A stretch of DNA of 11,740 bases. Origin: Acidimicrobiia bacterium (GTDB lineage Bacteria > Actinomycetota > Acidimicrobiia > Acidimicrobiales > JACDCH01). The DNA lies in contig JACDCH010000201.1 in the NCBI GenBank assembly GCA_013694495.1, forward strand, positions 1 to 11,740. The letters run 5' to 3'. Made by a program: the position numbers and the translations under genes. How positions within the stretch are numbered: the first letter of the stretch is position 1; every line of letters begins with the position of its first letter. Below the pieces are notes generated by a model that was given only the letters and a program-made list of their open reading frames with translations, was not told the origin of the DNA and made no database searches. Shown in pieces: positions 1-7,435 of this stretch.

Positions 1-460
1 AGCCGGGCCCGGCGCCGTTGCGACGCGAGCCGCGGATGTGGCGGATGACGGGCACGGTGCGGATCAGCCGCACGCTGCGGCGCAGCTCGGTCTCGAAGGC
101 GGCGGTCCACCGAGACGGCTTCGGAACGGCGAGGAGGGCGCCGCCCACCAGTGCCTCGACCGCCGGCACCGAGGCGCCGTCGTGCACGGTCGACGACAGC
201 ACGAGTACCGGCGTGGGCGTGCGGGCCATGATCTGCTCGAGCGCGTACTGGCCGCCGCCGTCGGGGATGTTCAGGTCCAGCGTGACCACCTGGGGGCGGA
301 GGGCAGCGACGAGCGTGACGGCTTCGAGGGCCGTCGCCGCCTCGCCGACCACCGTCATGTCGCCATCGGCCTCGAGGACCGCAACCAGGTTGGCCCGCTG
401 CACGAGGGAGTCCTCGACGACGACCACCCTCGTCGTCGGACCGGAGCCGTTCGCCGTCAT
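1..460 (-). CDS. cheB: CheB-type chemotaxis response regulator, receiver part (3' end beyond window)
   Basis: Only the first 153 codons are visible; the reading frame stays open to the left edge. They form a response-regulator receiver domain (about residues 10-130): acidic pocket at E16/D17, probable phospho-acceptor D62 in VTLDLNIPDGGG, LSS at 88-90 and the conserved lysine K114 in VPKPSRW. The stretch QIMARTPTPVLVLSS is characteristic of CheB receivers. CheB enzymes are cytoplasmic methylesterases/deamidases that reset receptor methylation once CheA has phosphorylated them. The catalytic domain would follow off-window, so it is inferred. The ATG at 458-460 overlaps the cheA stop as ATGA, which fixes the start and makes it the last visible gene of the mcp-cheW-cheA-cheB operon. 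Oddity: the usual DxEMPxMDG after the acceptor Asp reads DLNIPDGGG. A stand-alone receiver is the alternative. Confidence 0.8.
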   Translation of the reverse strand, partial: MTANGSGPTTRVVVVEDSLVQRANLVAVLEADGDMTVVGEAATALEAVTLVAALRPQVVTLDLNIPDGGGQYALEQIMARTPTPVLVLSSTVHDGASVPAVEALVGGALLAVPKPSRWTAAFETELRRSVRLIRTVPVIRHIRGSRRNGAGPG

Positions 461-2619
461 GTCGTGGTCCCGACGAGGCGGTCGACCGCGGCCAGAAGGC
501 CGCGCTCGTCGAACGCGCTCTTCACGATGTAGCCGTCGGCACCGGCCTCCATGCCGCGGAGGCGGTCGCTGTCGCTCGCGAGCGAGGTCAGGATCAGGAC
601 GGCGACGTTGCGCAACGACGGGTGGGCGCGGATCTGCTCGGTCAGCGCGAAGCCGTCCATCCGCGGCATCTCGACGTCGGTCAGCACCAGCTCGTACTCA
701 CCCGCGCCGAGCAGGGCCATCGCCTCGACCCCGTCGCCGGCCACGGTGACGTCGAACCCGGCCCGCTCGAGGATCGACCGCTGCAGCTCCCGTACCGTGA
801 GGGCGTCGTCGACCACGAGCAGACGTCCGTTGCGCGTTCGAGCGGCGACCGGCGCGGCGACGGCGCGGGCGGTCCGCCCGCCGCCCCGACGGGCGCGCTC
901 GATGAGCCCCGGCGGGTCCAGCACCAGGAGGATCGAACCGTCCGGCTCGATGCTGGTCCCGGCGACCACCTCGAGCCGGGGCACCAGCGGGCTCAGGCCC
1001 TTGACTACGACGTCGCGCTGGCCGACGAGGGCGTCGACGGTGAACGCCGCCCGGCCGGCGGCACCGGTGACGACGACAAAGGTCCCGGCGCCGACGCGCG
1101 TCGAGGGGACGCCGAGCACTTCGGCGAGGTCGGACACCGGCACCGGCCGTCCCCCGACGTCGATCATCGGCTGCCCCTCGGCGTGGAGGAGCGACGTCGT
1201 GGCCGCGGCCTGGGCCAAGTCGACGCGGTGCAGCGGCAGCGCGAACCGCTGGCCGCTCGCCTCGACGAGCAGGCAGCGGAGCACGGCCAGCGTGATCGGG
1301 ACGATCACGCGGAACTCGCCACCGAGACCGGGCGTCGAGCGGACCTCGACCCGCCCGCGAGCGGCTTCGACGCTCGAGCGGACGGCGTCCAGCCCCACGC
1401 CCCGCCCCGAGATGTCGGACACGAACGTGGCGGTCGAGAAGCCGGAGGCGAAGATGAGCTGCATCGCCTCGTCGTCGTTCATCGCATCGACGTCCAGGCC
1501 GAGGCGAGCACCTTGCGCCCGCACGCGGGGGAGGTCCACACCGCCGCCGTCGTCGGTGATGGCGATGATGACCTCGGAGCCGAGCTGCATGGCGTGCAGC
1601 CGCACGACCGCCTGGGCCGGCTTGCCGGCGATGGCGCGCTCCTCGGGCGTGTCGACGCCGTGGTCGACGGCGTTGCGGACGAGGTGGAGCAAGGAGTCGG
1701 ACAGCTTGTGCAGCACCTCCCGATCGAGCTCGGTGTCCTCGCCCCGCACCTCCCAGCGCACGTCCTTCCCCAGGCTCCGCGCCGCGTCGCGCACGGCGCG
1801 CTGGAGCGAGTCGGTGATGGTCGACACCGGGACCATCCGCGTGCGCATCGCGCACTCCTGCAGGTCGTTCAGCACCCGTGACAGCTCGGTGAACTCGAGG
1901 ACGTCGACGGCGTCGACCCCGAGACGTTCGGTGAGGACCCGGCCGACCCGCAGGTTCGCGCCGGCCGCCTCGCCCACCATCCGGACGAGCTCGTCGAGGC
2001 GCTCGACGGGCACCATCACGGTGCCGGCGGCCTCGCGGGCGACGACCGGCGCCGGCGCAGGGGTTGCCGGCACCGCGTCCGCCGCGGGGTCGAGCGCCGC
2101 GGCGGGGCTCGGGTCCGACCTGGGAACTGGCGGCGCGAGAGGAGGTGGCGGCAGCGGCGATGGCCCCTCGGCCGCGCCGGCTGCCGCGAGGGCGACGGCC
2201 GGGATCGAGGCCGGTGCGAGGGCGACGAGGAAGGCGACATCGAGGGCGTCGAGCGCGGCTGCGTTGGCACCGTCGTCGACGTCGGCCCCGGCGACGGACT
2301 CGTTGATCATCGAACCGAGCCGGTCGACCGCCACGAGGAGCGCATCGACGATGGGTGCGGTGGGCAGTACGGAGCCGGAGCGCAGCTGACCCAGCTTCTC
2401 CTCGACGCCGTGGGCGTAGCGCCCGATGTCCTCGAACCCGACCACGGCCGCAGAGCCCTTCAGCGTGTGGACCTCACGGAAGATCTCGGCGATGGCCTCA
2501 CCGAGGTCGTCCAGCGGGCGGCGCTCGAGCTCCAGCACGAGCTGGCCGAGCCGGGCCAACCGCTGCTCGGCCTCCTGGGCGAACAGCATCCGCAGCTTGT
2601 CGAGCCCCTTCAAGGTCAT
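457..2619 (-). CDS. cheA: Hybrid chemotaxis histidine kinase CheA with C-terminal receiver
   Basis: 720 residues. Order of domains: HPt/P1 (about 1-130) with phosphorylatable His51 in REVHTLKGSA; a Pro/Ala-rich linker (about 145-198) where P2 would normally lie; P3 dimerisation helices and P4 kinase (about 200-440) with N-box HLVRNAVDHG (N316), G1 DDGGG (356-360) and G2 GRGVGL (405-410); a CheW-like P5 domain (about 440-575); and a receiver (about 598-715) with D604/D605, acceptor D648 in LTDVEMPRMDG and K700. It autophosphorylates in response to receptor/CheW state and passes phosphate to receivers, here including its own. The ATG at 2617-2619 overlaps the cheW stop (ATGA). The frame stays open far upstream across cheW, but that extension is Arg-rich and antisense-like and begins before the HPt domain, so it was not used. 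The downstream neighbour cheB overlaps by 4 bases. Confidence 0.95.
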   Translation of the reverse strand: MTLKGLDKLRMLFAQEAEQRLARLGQLVLELERRPLDDLGEAIAEIFREVHTLKGSAAVVGFEDIGRYAHGVEEKLGQLRSGSVLPTAPIVDALLVAVDRLGSMINESVAGADVDDGANAAALDALDVAFLVALAPASIPAVALAAAGAAEGPSPLPPPPLAPPVPRSDPSPAAALDPAADAVPATPAPAPVVAREAAGTVMVPVERLDELVRMVGEAAGANLRVGRVLTERLGVDAVDVLEFTELSRVLNDLQECAMRTRMVPVSTITDSLQRAVRDAARSLGKDVRWEVRGEDTELDREVLHKLSDSLLHLVRNAVDHGVDTPEERAIAGKPAQAVVRLHAMQLGSEVIIAITDDGGGVDLPRVRAQGARLGLDVDAMNDDEAMQLIFASGFSTATFVSDISGRGVGLDAVRSSVEAARGRVEVRSTPGLGGEFRVIVPITLAVLRCLLVEASGQRFALPLHRVDLAQAAATTSLLHAEGQPMIDVGGRPVPVSDLAEVLGVPSTRVGAGTFVVVTGAAGRAAFTVDALVGQRDVVVKGLSPLVPRLEVVAGTSIEPDGSILLVLDPPGLIERARRGGGRTARAVAAPVAARTRNGRLLVVDDALTVRELQRSILERAGFDVTVAGDGVEAMALLGAGEYELVLTDVEMPRMDGFALTEQIRAHPSLRNVAVLILTSLASDSDRLRGMEAGADGYIVKSAFDERGLLAAVDRLVGTTT

Positions 2620-3062
2620 CGCGCGGCCCGACCCTCGGCGGCGGCGGTCACGGCCGACGCGTCGAGGTTGCTGTAGGGCAGGAGCAAGGCTTCGACGTCG
2701 ACGAGGACGGCGACGCCGCCCTCGATCCCGTAGATGCCGAGCGTGCCCCGGAGGTCGGACGGGCCGAGCTGCTCGCCGAGGTCCACGACCCGAGGTAGGC
2801 CGGCGACGACGATGCCGGCCGGCCCCATGGCCGTCGTCACGACGATCGCGAAAGGCCCCTCGACGAGGGGGCCGACGCCGAGCAGGGCGCCGGCGTCGAA
2901 CATCGGCACGACCTCGCCGCGGAGGTTGAAGGCTCCGAGCACCACGGCGGGCACGGTCGGCAGCCGGGTCGGCCGGGGCTCGGAGACGACCTCGCGCACG
3001 GTGTCGGCCGCGACGGCGTAGTGGTCGTCGCCGATCGGGAAGATCAGGGCCGAGAGGGTCAC
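2616..3062 (-). CDS. cheW: CheW-like receptor-kinase coupling protein
   Basis: 148 residues forming one CheW domain of normal size. The hallmark GAFNLRGEVVPMFD (residues 43-56, with conserved Arg48) is present, as is the second-half pattern ending in VAVLVDVEALL. CheW bridges receptors and the P5 domain of CheA in the cytoplasmic array. The start is GTG (3060-3062), overlapping the TGA of the receptor gene as GTGA. No other start fits the domain start so well, since the domain begins at residue 4 (SALIFPIGDDHYAV). The gene ends in a 4-base overlap with cheA. Position between receptor and kinase genes supports the role. About 20 residues at the C-terminus, rich in Ala, are probably unstructured. 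Confidence 0.93.
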   Translation of the reverse strand: MTLSALIFPIGDDHYAVAADTVREVVSEPRPTRLPTVPAVVLGAFNLRGEVVPMFDAGALLGVGPLVEGPFAIVVTTAMGPAGIVVAGLPRVVDLGEQLGPSDLRGTLGIYGIEGGVAVLVDVEALLLPYSNLDASAVTAAAEGRAAR

Positions 3063-4948
3063 GCCCCGTTCGCCGGCCCCGGTGGCTCCTCGCCGTTGGT
3101 CGTGCCGGCCGACGCCTTGAGGTTCCCGGCGAGGTCCGCCAGCGTCCCGGCGGCAGCCGCGATCTGCTGCGCCGTGGCCGACACCTGGCGGCTGGCGTCG
3201 GTGAGCTGGTCCATGGTCTCGACGACCTGGCTCGTCGCCGAGCGCTGCTGCTGCGTCGTGAGGCGCACGTGGCCGGCGGCATCCGTGACCCGATCCAGCA
3301 GGAGCAGTCCGGCCTGCATCCGCTTGGCGCCCTTCTCCATCGCCATGACGGTGGCGTTGGTCTCCTCGCGGACACCGTCCACGATGATCGCGATGTCGCT
3401 GGCGGAGCCCTTCGAGCGCTCCGCGAGCCGGCGGACCTCCTCGGCGACGACCGCGAAGCCCCGCCCTTCCTCGCCCGCCCGGGCCGCCTCGATGGCGGCG
3501 TTCAGCGCGAGGAGGTTGGTCTGGTCGGCGATGTCGTTGATGAGGTTCACGAGGCCATCGATGTCCTGAACCCGACCGGCCAGGGCGAGGGTGCGCTCGC
3601 TCGAGGTCTGCATGTCGACCTGCGCCTGCTCGAGGTTGTCCCTGGTCTCCGACGTCTGGGCTGCGACCTCGTCGACCGTGTCGGCGATGGTGGCCGAGGC
3701 TCGGGCCAGCTCCTCGGTGGTGGCCGACGCCTGGCTCACGGCGGCTGACTGCTGCGTCGTCGTCGCCGCCAGCTCGTCGGACGAGGCCGACAACTCGGAC
3801 GCCGCCGAGTTCACGTCCACGCCGGCGGTGACCAGGTCACCGACCAGGCGCTCGCACGTCTCGAGCATCGAGTTGAGGGCCGACCCGAGGACGATGAGCT
3901 CGCTCGAGCCCCGGGGCTCGACGCGCACGTCGAGCCGGCCGGCGGCCGCGTCGCGCGCCGCCTCGGTCAGCGCCCGCACCGGTCGGGTGATGCGCCACCC
4001 GAACATCACGGCGAAGGCGACGGCGAGGAGCGTCCCCAGGGCCATGAGCTGCACAGCGCGCTGCTGCTGCTCGGTGACCGGCGCCAGGAGGGCGTCCTTG
4101 CCGACCTTGACGATGAGGGCCCACCCGACGACGTCGATCCCGCTGAAGCCACCGATCACGTCGCGCCCGTGGTAGTCGACGAACGCCGCGCTGCCTTGCT
4201 CGCCCGCCAGCGCTCGCGTGACGGCGGCGTTGTCGATGGTCTGGCTCAACGCTCCAGCGGCGAGGAGGGACTCGTCATTGGCAATGTCGCCCATGACCGT
4301 GTCGTAGACGAGCTGGTGGTCGGCGTCGACGGCGACGATCTCGGTTCCCTCCGGAAGGTCGGGGTTGAGCAGGTCGGCGAGCCTCGTCGTCTGCAGGTAG
4401 CCGATGACGACACCGACGGTGGCGCCGTCCTCGTCGACGATCGGAAGGGCGGAGACCCAGTCGATGTGGCCGTCCCGCTCGGTCGGCGAGACGTCGACGG
4501 CCAGGCCGGAGGCGGCGACCCGGAACCACGGTTCGTCGCTGGGGTCGATCTCGAGGGCGGGATGGCTGGCGGCGAGGACGTTCCCGGCGACGTCGGTCAC
4601 CTCGATGAGCGCGTAGTCGCCCTGGCCCTCGTTACTGCTGGAGTCGAGCGCGCTCATCACCGCTCGGGCGTTGAGGCCCATGGCCGAGGCGCCGGCCGAG
4701 CCGGCCTCGTCGACGACGAGTTGGAGGTCGTCGTGCCGTTCGGCCAACCAGTCCTCGACCCGCAGGGCGACGGCGCTGGCCACGGACGCGGTCGCGATCT
4801 CGCCTTCCGCGGTCAGGCTGGTCGTCGACTCGCTCACGAGGAGCACGGCGATGAGGGCCATGCCGGGCAGGGCGACGGCGAGCACGCCGATCGTCAGGCG
4901 CACGCTGAGCCGGCGGAAGAGGTTGGTCCGCTGCTTCGAAGCACTCAT
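3059..4948 (-). CDS. Methyl-accepting chemotaxis protein with dCache-like sensor domain
   Basis: 629 residues. A short basic N-terminus is followed by TM1 (about 18-38), an extracytoplasmic segment (39-295) with dCache-type features (DEPWFRVAASG at 138-148, then two PAS-like lobes), TM2 (about 298-317), a HAMP domain starting at WRITRPVRAL (318-327), and a long coiled-coil signalling hairpin. The hairpin tip DQTNLLALNAAIEAARAGEE (475-494) and the following GRGFAVVAEEVRRLAERS are the universal CheA/CheW contact region. About 120 residues flank the tip on each side, consistent with a receptor of roughly 34-36 heptads. The ligand cannot be told; dCache receptors commonly bind amino acids or other small molecules. 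The C-terminus (EEPPGPANGA) lacks the NWETF-like CheR tether. The ATG at 4946-4948 lies about 10 bases after AGGA. First gene of the tight che operon. Confidence 0.93.
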   Translation of the reverse strand: MSASKQRTNLFRRLSVRLTIGVLAVALPGMALIAVLLVSESTTSLTAEGEIATASVASAVALRVEDWLAERHDDLQLVVDEAGSAGASAMGLNARAVMSALDSSSNEGQGDYALIEVTDVAGNVLAASHPALEIDPSDEPWFRVAASGLAVDVSPTERDGHIDWVSALPIVDEDGATVGVVIGYLQTTRLADLLNPDLPEGTEIVAVDADHQLVYDTVMGDIANDESLLAAGALSQTIDNAAVTRALAGEQGSAAFVDYHGRDVIGGFSGIDVVGWALIVKVGKDALLAPVTEQQQRAVQLMALGTLLAVAFAVMFGWRITRPVRALTEAARDAAAGRLDVRVEPRGSSELIVLGSALNSMLETCERLVGDLVTAGVDVNSAASELSASSDELAATTTQQSAAVSQASATTEELARASATIADTVDEVAAQTSETRDNLEQAQVDMQTSSERTLALAGRVQDIDGLVNLINDIADQTNLLALNAAIEAARAGEEGRGFAVVAEEVRRLAERSKGSASDIAIIVDGVREETNATVMAMEKGAKRMQAGLLLLDRVTDAAGHVRLTTQQQRSATSQVVETMDQLTDASRQVSATAQQIAAAAGTLADLAGNLKASAGTTNGEEPPGPANGA

Positions 4949-5168
4949 GGGGAGCAGATCCTGGTCGTGGCGCCGCGGCTTCGTAAGGCGGCGAGGTCGG
5001 CGAGGGTGCCTGCTGCTGTGGGCCGACCGCCGGAGCGTCGCCCTGATCCTTCATCCAGACATCGACCCCTTCGTGGCGCATTCTTGAGACTTTCCTGGTT
5101 CGGCCCCGGGGCGTGTCGATGGCAGGCGGCTCTGCGCGTCCGGGCGCCGGCGGGCGCGACGCGGTGGG
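4949..5168. other. Intergenic leader of the che operon
   Basis: 220 bases separate the receptor gene from the upstream helical-repeat gene on the same strand. I see no convincing hairpin terminator, so read-through from the upstream gene is possible. On the minus strand there is a weak match to a sigma28/WhiG-like arrangement (TCAA at 5087-5084, GTCGATGT at 5066-5059). Its spacing is 17 rather than the usual 15 and its -10 is degenerate, so I do not call it a promoter. Confidence 0.4.
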
Positions 5169-5675
5169 TCAGCCGGCGTCGGTACCAGCACTCGTGCGGC
5201 CGGACCGGCGGGCGCCGATGCGGTCGACGACCTTGCCCAGGCGCTCGGTGGTGCCCTGGAGCGGCGAGAGCGTGCTGGACACGTTGCCGATCGTCACCTC
5301 GAGCTCCCCGATGGAGCGGTCGAGCGACTCGAGGGTCGGCACCAGCGCCGACAGCGTGCTGAGCGGCTCGAGCATCGACGCCAGGTCGCCCAGCACGTCG
5401 GTCAGCGACGCCAGGCGCTCGAGTGCCGGCGCGACGCGGGCGAGTTCGTCGAGGGTCGATCCGAGCTCGGCCAGCTGTTCCAGGGCCGGCACGACGCGGG
5501 CGATGTCACCGAGCGCGTCTTCGAACCGGGCGATACGCTCGATCGCCGGCCCGAGGTCGCCGAGCCGGTGCAGTGACGACACGACGCCCGGGAGGCCGAG
5601 CAGGGCCCGGACGTTGCTGTCGATCTCGGCGATCGCCCGCTTCACCACGTCCTGCTTCGGGTCGGACGGCGCCAT
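5169..5675 (-). CDS. Helical leucine-repeat (coiled-coil-like) protein, unknown function
   Basis: 168 residues, with no signal peptide and no membrane segment. After a short charged N-terminus (KQDVVKRAIAEIDSNV) nearly the whole protein is an amphipathic, leucine-spaced helix pattern. It contains visible near-repeats with a 20-residue period: IARVVPALEQLAEL (58-71), LARVAPALERLASL (78-91) and a weaker third copy around 98-118. The tail (156-168) is basic then Gly/Ser/Thr-rich. The pattern suggests an elongated helical or coiled-coil cytoplasmic protein. I do not recognise a named family. The ATG at 5673-5675 was chosen because the extra 31 upstream codons have mixed composition and GAGG lies just before this ATG. 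It is divergent from the reductase gene (79 bases) and lies upstream of the che operon on the same strand with 220 bases between, so a link to the array is possible but unproven. Confidence 0.7.
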   Translation of the reverse strand: MAPSDPKQDVVKRAIAEIDSNVRALLGLPGVVSSLHRLGDLGPAIERIARFEDALGDIARVVPALEQLAELGSTLDELARVAPALERLASLTDVLGDLASMLEPLSTLSALVPTLESLDRSIGELEVTIGNVSSTLSPLQGTTERLGKVVDRIGARRSGRTSAGTDAG

Positions 5676-5743
5676 CGCCTCATTCAAGCGGACCGATGAG
5701 TCGCGGGGCCGGGAGCGGTCGGTGACGGTGCACGACCACGCGC

Positions 5744-5749
5744 AAGGAG
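5744..5749 (+). promoter_or_regulatory. Ribosome binding site of the RibD/DHFR-like gene
   Basis: AAGGAG sits 5 bases before the ATG at 5755. It decides the start against the longer open frame, which extends upstream to 5113 and runs antisense through the helical-repeat gene. Confidence 0.8.
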
Positions 5750-5754
5750 CACCC

Positions 5755-6264
5755 ATGGCCAACGTCATCGTCGACCTGTCGACCTCCCTCGACGGCTACA
5801 TCGCCGGTCCGAACGACGGGCGCACGACCCCGCTCGGCGACGGGGGCGGCGCCCTCTTCGAGTGGATGGGCGCCGGCCCCGAGGCGAACCGCGTCGACCC
5901 GAGGATCTGCCCGCCGGATGCCAGCCGGCCGGTCGTCGACGAATGGCAGGCCGAAGCGGGCGCCATGGTGAGCGGCCGGCGCACGTTCGACATCGCCGGC
6001 GGGTGGAAGGACGGGCACCCCATCGACGTCCCGATCTTCGTCGTGACCCACGAGCCCCCGACGGACGGGGAGTGGAGCCCGCAGGTCGAGTTCGTGACCG
6101 AGGGCGTCGAGCGGGCGATCGCGCGGGCCAAGGAGGTGGCCGGCGACAACAAGGTCTCGCTCGCCGCCGCCAGCGTCGTCCAGCAGGCGCTGCGAGCAGG
6201 TCTGGTCGACGAGATGCCGCGAGGTCGCGTGCCGCGTCGGGCCGGCGGGCCCACACGGCGCTGA
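5755..6264 (+). CDS. Dihydrofolate-reductase/RibD C-terminal-domain family reductase, apparently C-terminally truncated
   Basis: 169 residues. The N-terminus IVDLSTSLDGYIAGPND (5-21), MVSGRRTFDIAGGW (71-84), PIFVVTH (93-99) and VVQQALRAGLVDEM (141-154) follow the RibD-C/DHFR-like family, which binds NADPH and reduces small heterocycles or unknown substrates. Two oddities. The nucleotide-loop segment usually reading GGA before the VVQQ-like helix is LAAAS here (136-140). After VDEM the chain reads PRGRVPRRAGGPTRR and stops, whereas relatives continue with a VVPVLLGGG-type strand and about 25-30 more residues. Short matches (VP, GG, TR) suggest decayed or mis-sequenced family sequence rather than a natural end. 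The gene ends 27 bases from the convergent TIM-barrel gene, so the missing part has no room. Function may be lost; biochemical role unknown. Confidence 0.75.
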   Translation: MANVIVDLSTSLDGYIAGPNDGRTTPLGDGGGALFEWMGAGPEANRVDPRICPPDASRPVVDEWQAEAGAMVSGRRTFDIAGGWKDGHPIDVPIFVVTHEPPTDGEWSPQVEFVTEGVERAIARAKEVAGDNKVSLAAASVVQQALRAGLVDEMPRGRVPRRAGGPTRR

Positions 6265-6291
6265 GCGTCGGGCTGCTCTGACGCCGGGGCT

Positions 6292-7248
6292 TCAACCGGC
6301 GCGGAGCGCCATCAGGGTGCCGAGGGTCGACCAGTGCTCGGGCTCCGAGGTGACCCAGTCGTAGAGGCTCCCGCCGATGGCGCCGCCGTCCTCGATCGCG
6401 GCGACCATGGCCGTCAGGTCGGCATCGGTCACGCCGTCGGCGATGCCGCCGACGACGTGGATGGGGATGTCGGGGTCGCCGGTCGAGGCGCGGATCCGCT
6501 CGATGTTCTCGCCGACGTAGCGCCCGCCCTCCTGCAGCTCGCCCCGCCGGATGGACCAGTACGCCATCGGCATGATCACGTCGTAGGTGGCGGCCAGCTC
6601 CGCCCACGGGTACTCCGGCCAGAACGCCGGGTTCACCACCTGGATGTGGACCGCCGACAGCGTGATGGCGCCGATCGGCCGCTCGGCCGGCACCGCTGCC
6701 CGCAGCCGCTCCGACAGGTCGAGGAGGCGTCGGTTGCGCTCGGCCACGTCCTCCACCGCGGTCGTCTCGATGTCGACCGCGAGCCCGTCGACCCGCAGCT
6801 CGGCCGCCGCCTCCAGTCGGCGCAGGTCGTCGTCGACGTCGGTGAGCGTCGGCAGGTACCACGCCACCACGTGCATCCCGTGGGCATGGGCTGCGTCGAG
6901 CAGCCCGTCCAGGCGCTCGGGCTCCATGACGTCCGACGCCGATCGGTTGTGCGACGTCTGGACGTACACCGTCTGCACGCCGGCGGCGGCCATCGCCTCG
7001 ATGTCGTCCTCGTCGACCAACGGCTCGGCCCCGCCGAGCTCGACCGTCCAGTCGTAGTCGTCGACCCACGCCCCCAGGCCCCGGTGCACCACCATCGTCC
7101 AGCTGCCGGGGGGCGGGTCGGGCGGGCCCCGGTCGACCCGTTCGACGATCGCGACCGTGGCCACCACGACCGCCGCCACCGCCACGATGGCGAGCACCCG
7201 CCGGCGGGGGCTCCACCAGGGAGCGGCCTCGGGCTCGGTCTCGTCCAC
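6292..7248 (-). CDS. Membrane-anchored TIM-barrel protein, putative glycoside-hydrolase-like
   Basis: 318 residues. A short acidic then RRR-containing N-terminus precedes one hydrophobic helix (about 18-37) with no cleavage site apparent, so the rest (41-318) is probably held outside the membrane. The exposed part has alternating strand-helix units of a beta/alpha barrel: VQTVYVQTSHN (91-101), MHVVAWYLP (125-133), VDGLAVDIET (153-162, an acidic DxE at a strand end), IGAITLSAV (192-200), YDVIMPMAYW (222-231), IHVVGGIAD (263-271) and IGGSLYDW (291-298). This pattern resembles secreted barrel hydrolases of the GH/DUF4015-like kind. Substrate and even catalysis are inferred, not shown. The start is a GTG (7246-7248) with AGGG shortly upstream. 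The frame has no earlier plausible start. It is convergent with the truncated reductase gene. Confidence 0.75.
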   Translation of the reverse strand: MDETEPEAAPWWSPRRRVLAIVAVAAVVVATVAIVERVDRGPPDPPPGSWTMVVHRGLGAWVDDYDWTVELGGAEPLVDEDDIEAMAAAGVQTVYVQTSHNRSASDVMEPERLDGLLDAAHAHGMHVVAWYLPTLTDVDDDLRRLEAAAELRVDGLAVDIETTAVEDVAERNRRLLDLSERLRAAVPAERPIGAITLSAVHIQVVNPAFWPEYPWAELAATYDVIMPMAYWSIRRGELQEGGRYVGENIERIRASTGDPDIPIHVVGGIADGVTDADLTAMVAAIEDGGAIGGSLYDWVTSEPEHWSTLGTLMALRAG

Positions 7249-7435
7249 GCACCCTGGCTACCCGATGGCGGCCCCTCCTCCCTGGCACCACCGGCCGGGC
7301 GGGCGGCCCCGCGCCAGTGCGCTACCGCGCCGGCAGGAGGATCGGCATCCCTCCCCTGGGAACCTCGATCGTTTCTAGCAGTTGACCTGCCGAACGGGTT
7401 CCGATCGGGCCAGGTGACGTGCCGCGCCCGCCCGC
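7249..7435. other. Gene-free stretch upstream of the TIM-barrel gene
   Basis: 187 bases with no coding signal I trust. On the minus strand AGGGGAGGG precedes an ATG that opens an 8-codon frame, which is too short to call. No clear promoter hexamers. Confidence 0.4.

Noticed and set aside
551..2389. 612-codon plus-strand open frame
   Set aside because: Antisense shadow of cheA; Ser/Thr/Arg-rich composition without domains, explained by the high GC of the coding strand.
2620..3375. N-terminal extension of the cheA frame across cheW
   Set aside because: Arg/Pro-rich, overlaps the whole cheW gene, and the HPt domain begins right after the ATG at 2619.
5059..5087. Sigma28/WhiG-like promoter before the receptor gene
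   Set aside because: Spacing and -10 deviate too far from the consensus to support it.
4169..5362. 397-codon plus-strand open frame
   Set aside because: Antisense to the receptor gene and no recognisable domain.
5113..5754. Upstream extension of the RibD/DHFR-like frame
   Set aside because: Antisense to the helical-repeat gene; AAGGAG and the family N-terminus place the start at 5755.
6265..6284. GCGTC/GACGC hairpin between convergent genes as terminator
   Set aside because: Only 5 base pairs with a 10-base loop and no T-tract.
5765..7291. 508-codon minus-strand open frame
   Set aside because: Shadow of the barrel gene and antisense of the reductase; extremely Arg-rich.
7310..7350. 8-codon leader peptide with a good Shine-Dalgarno on the minus strand
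   Set aside because: Too short and purine-rich stretches are expected by chance; no attenuator structure seen.
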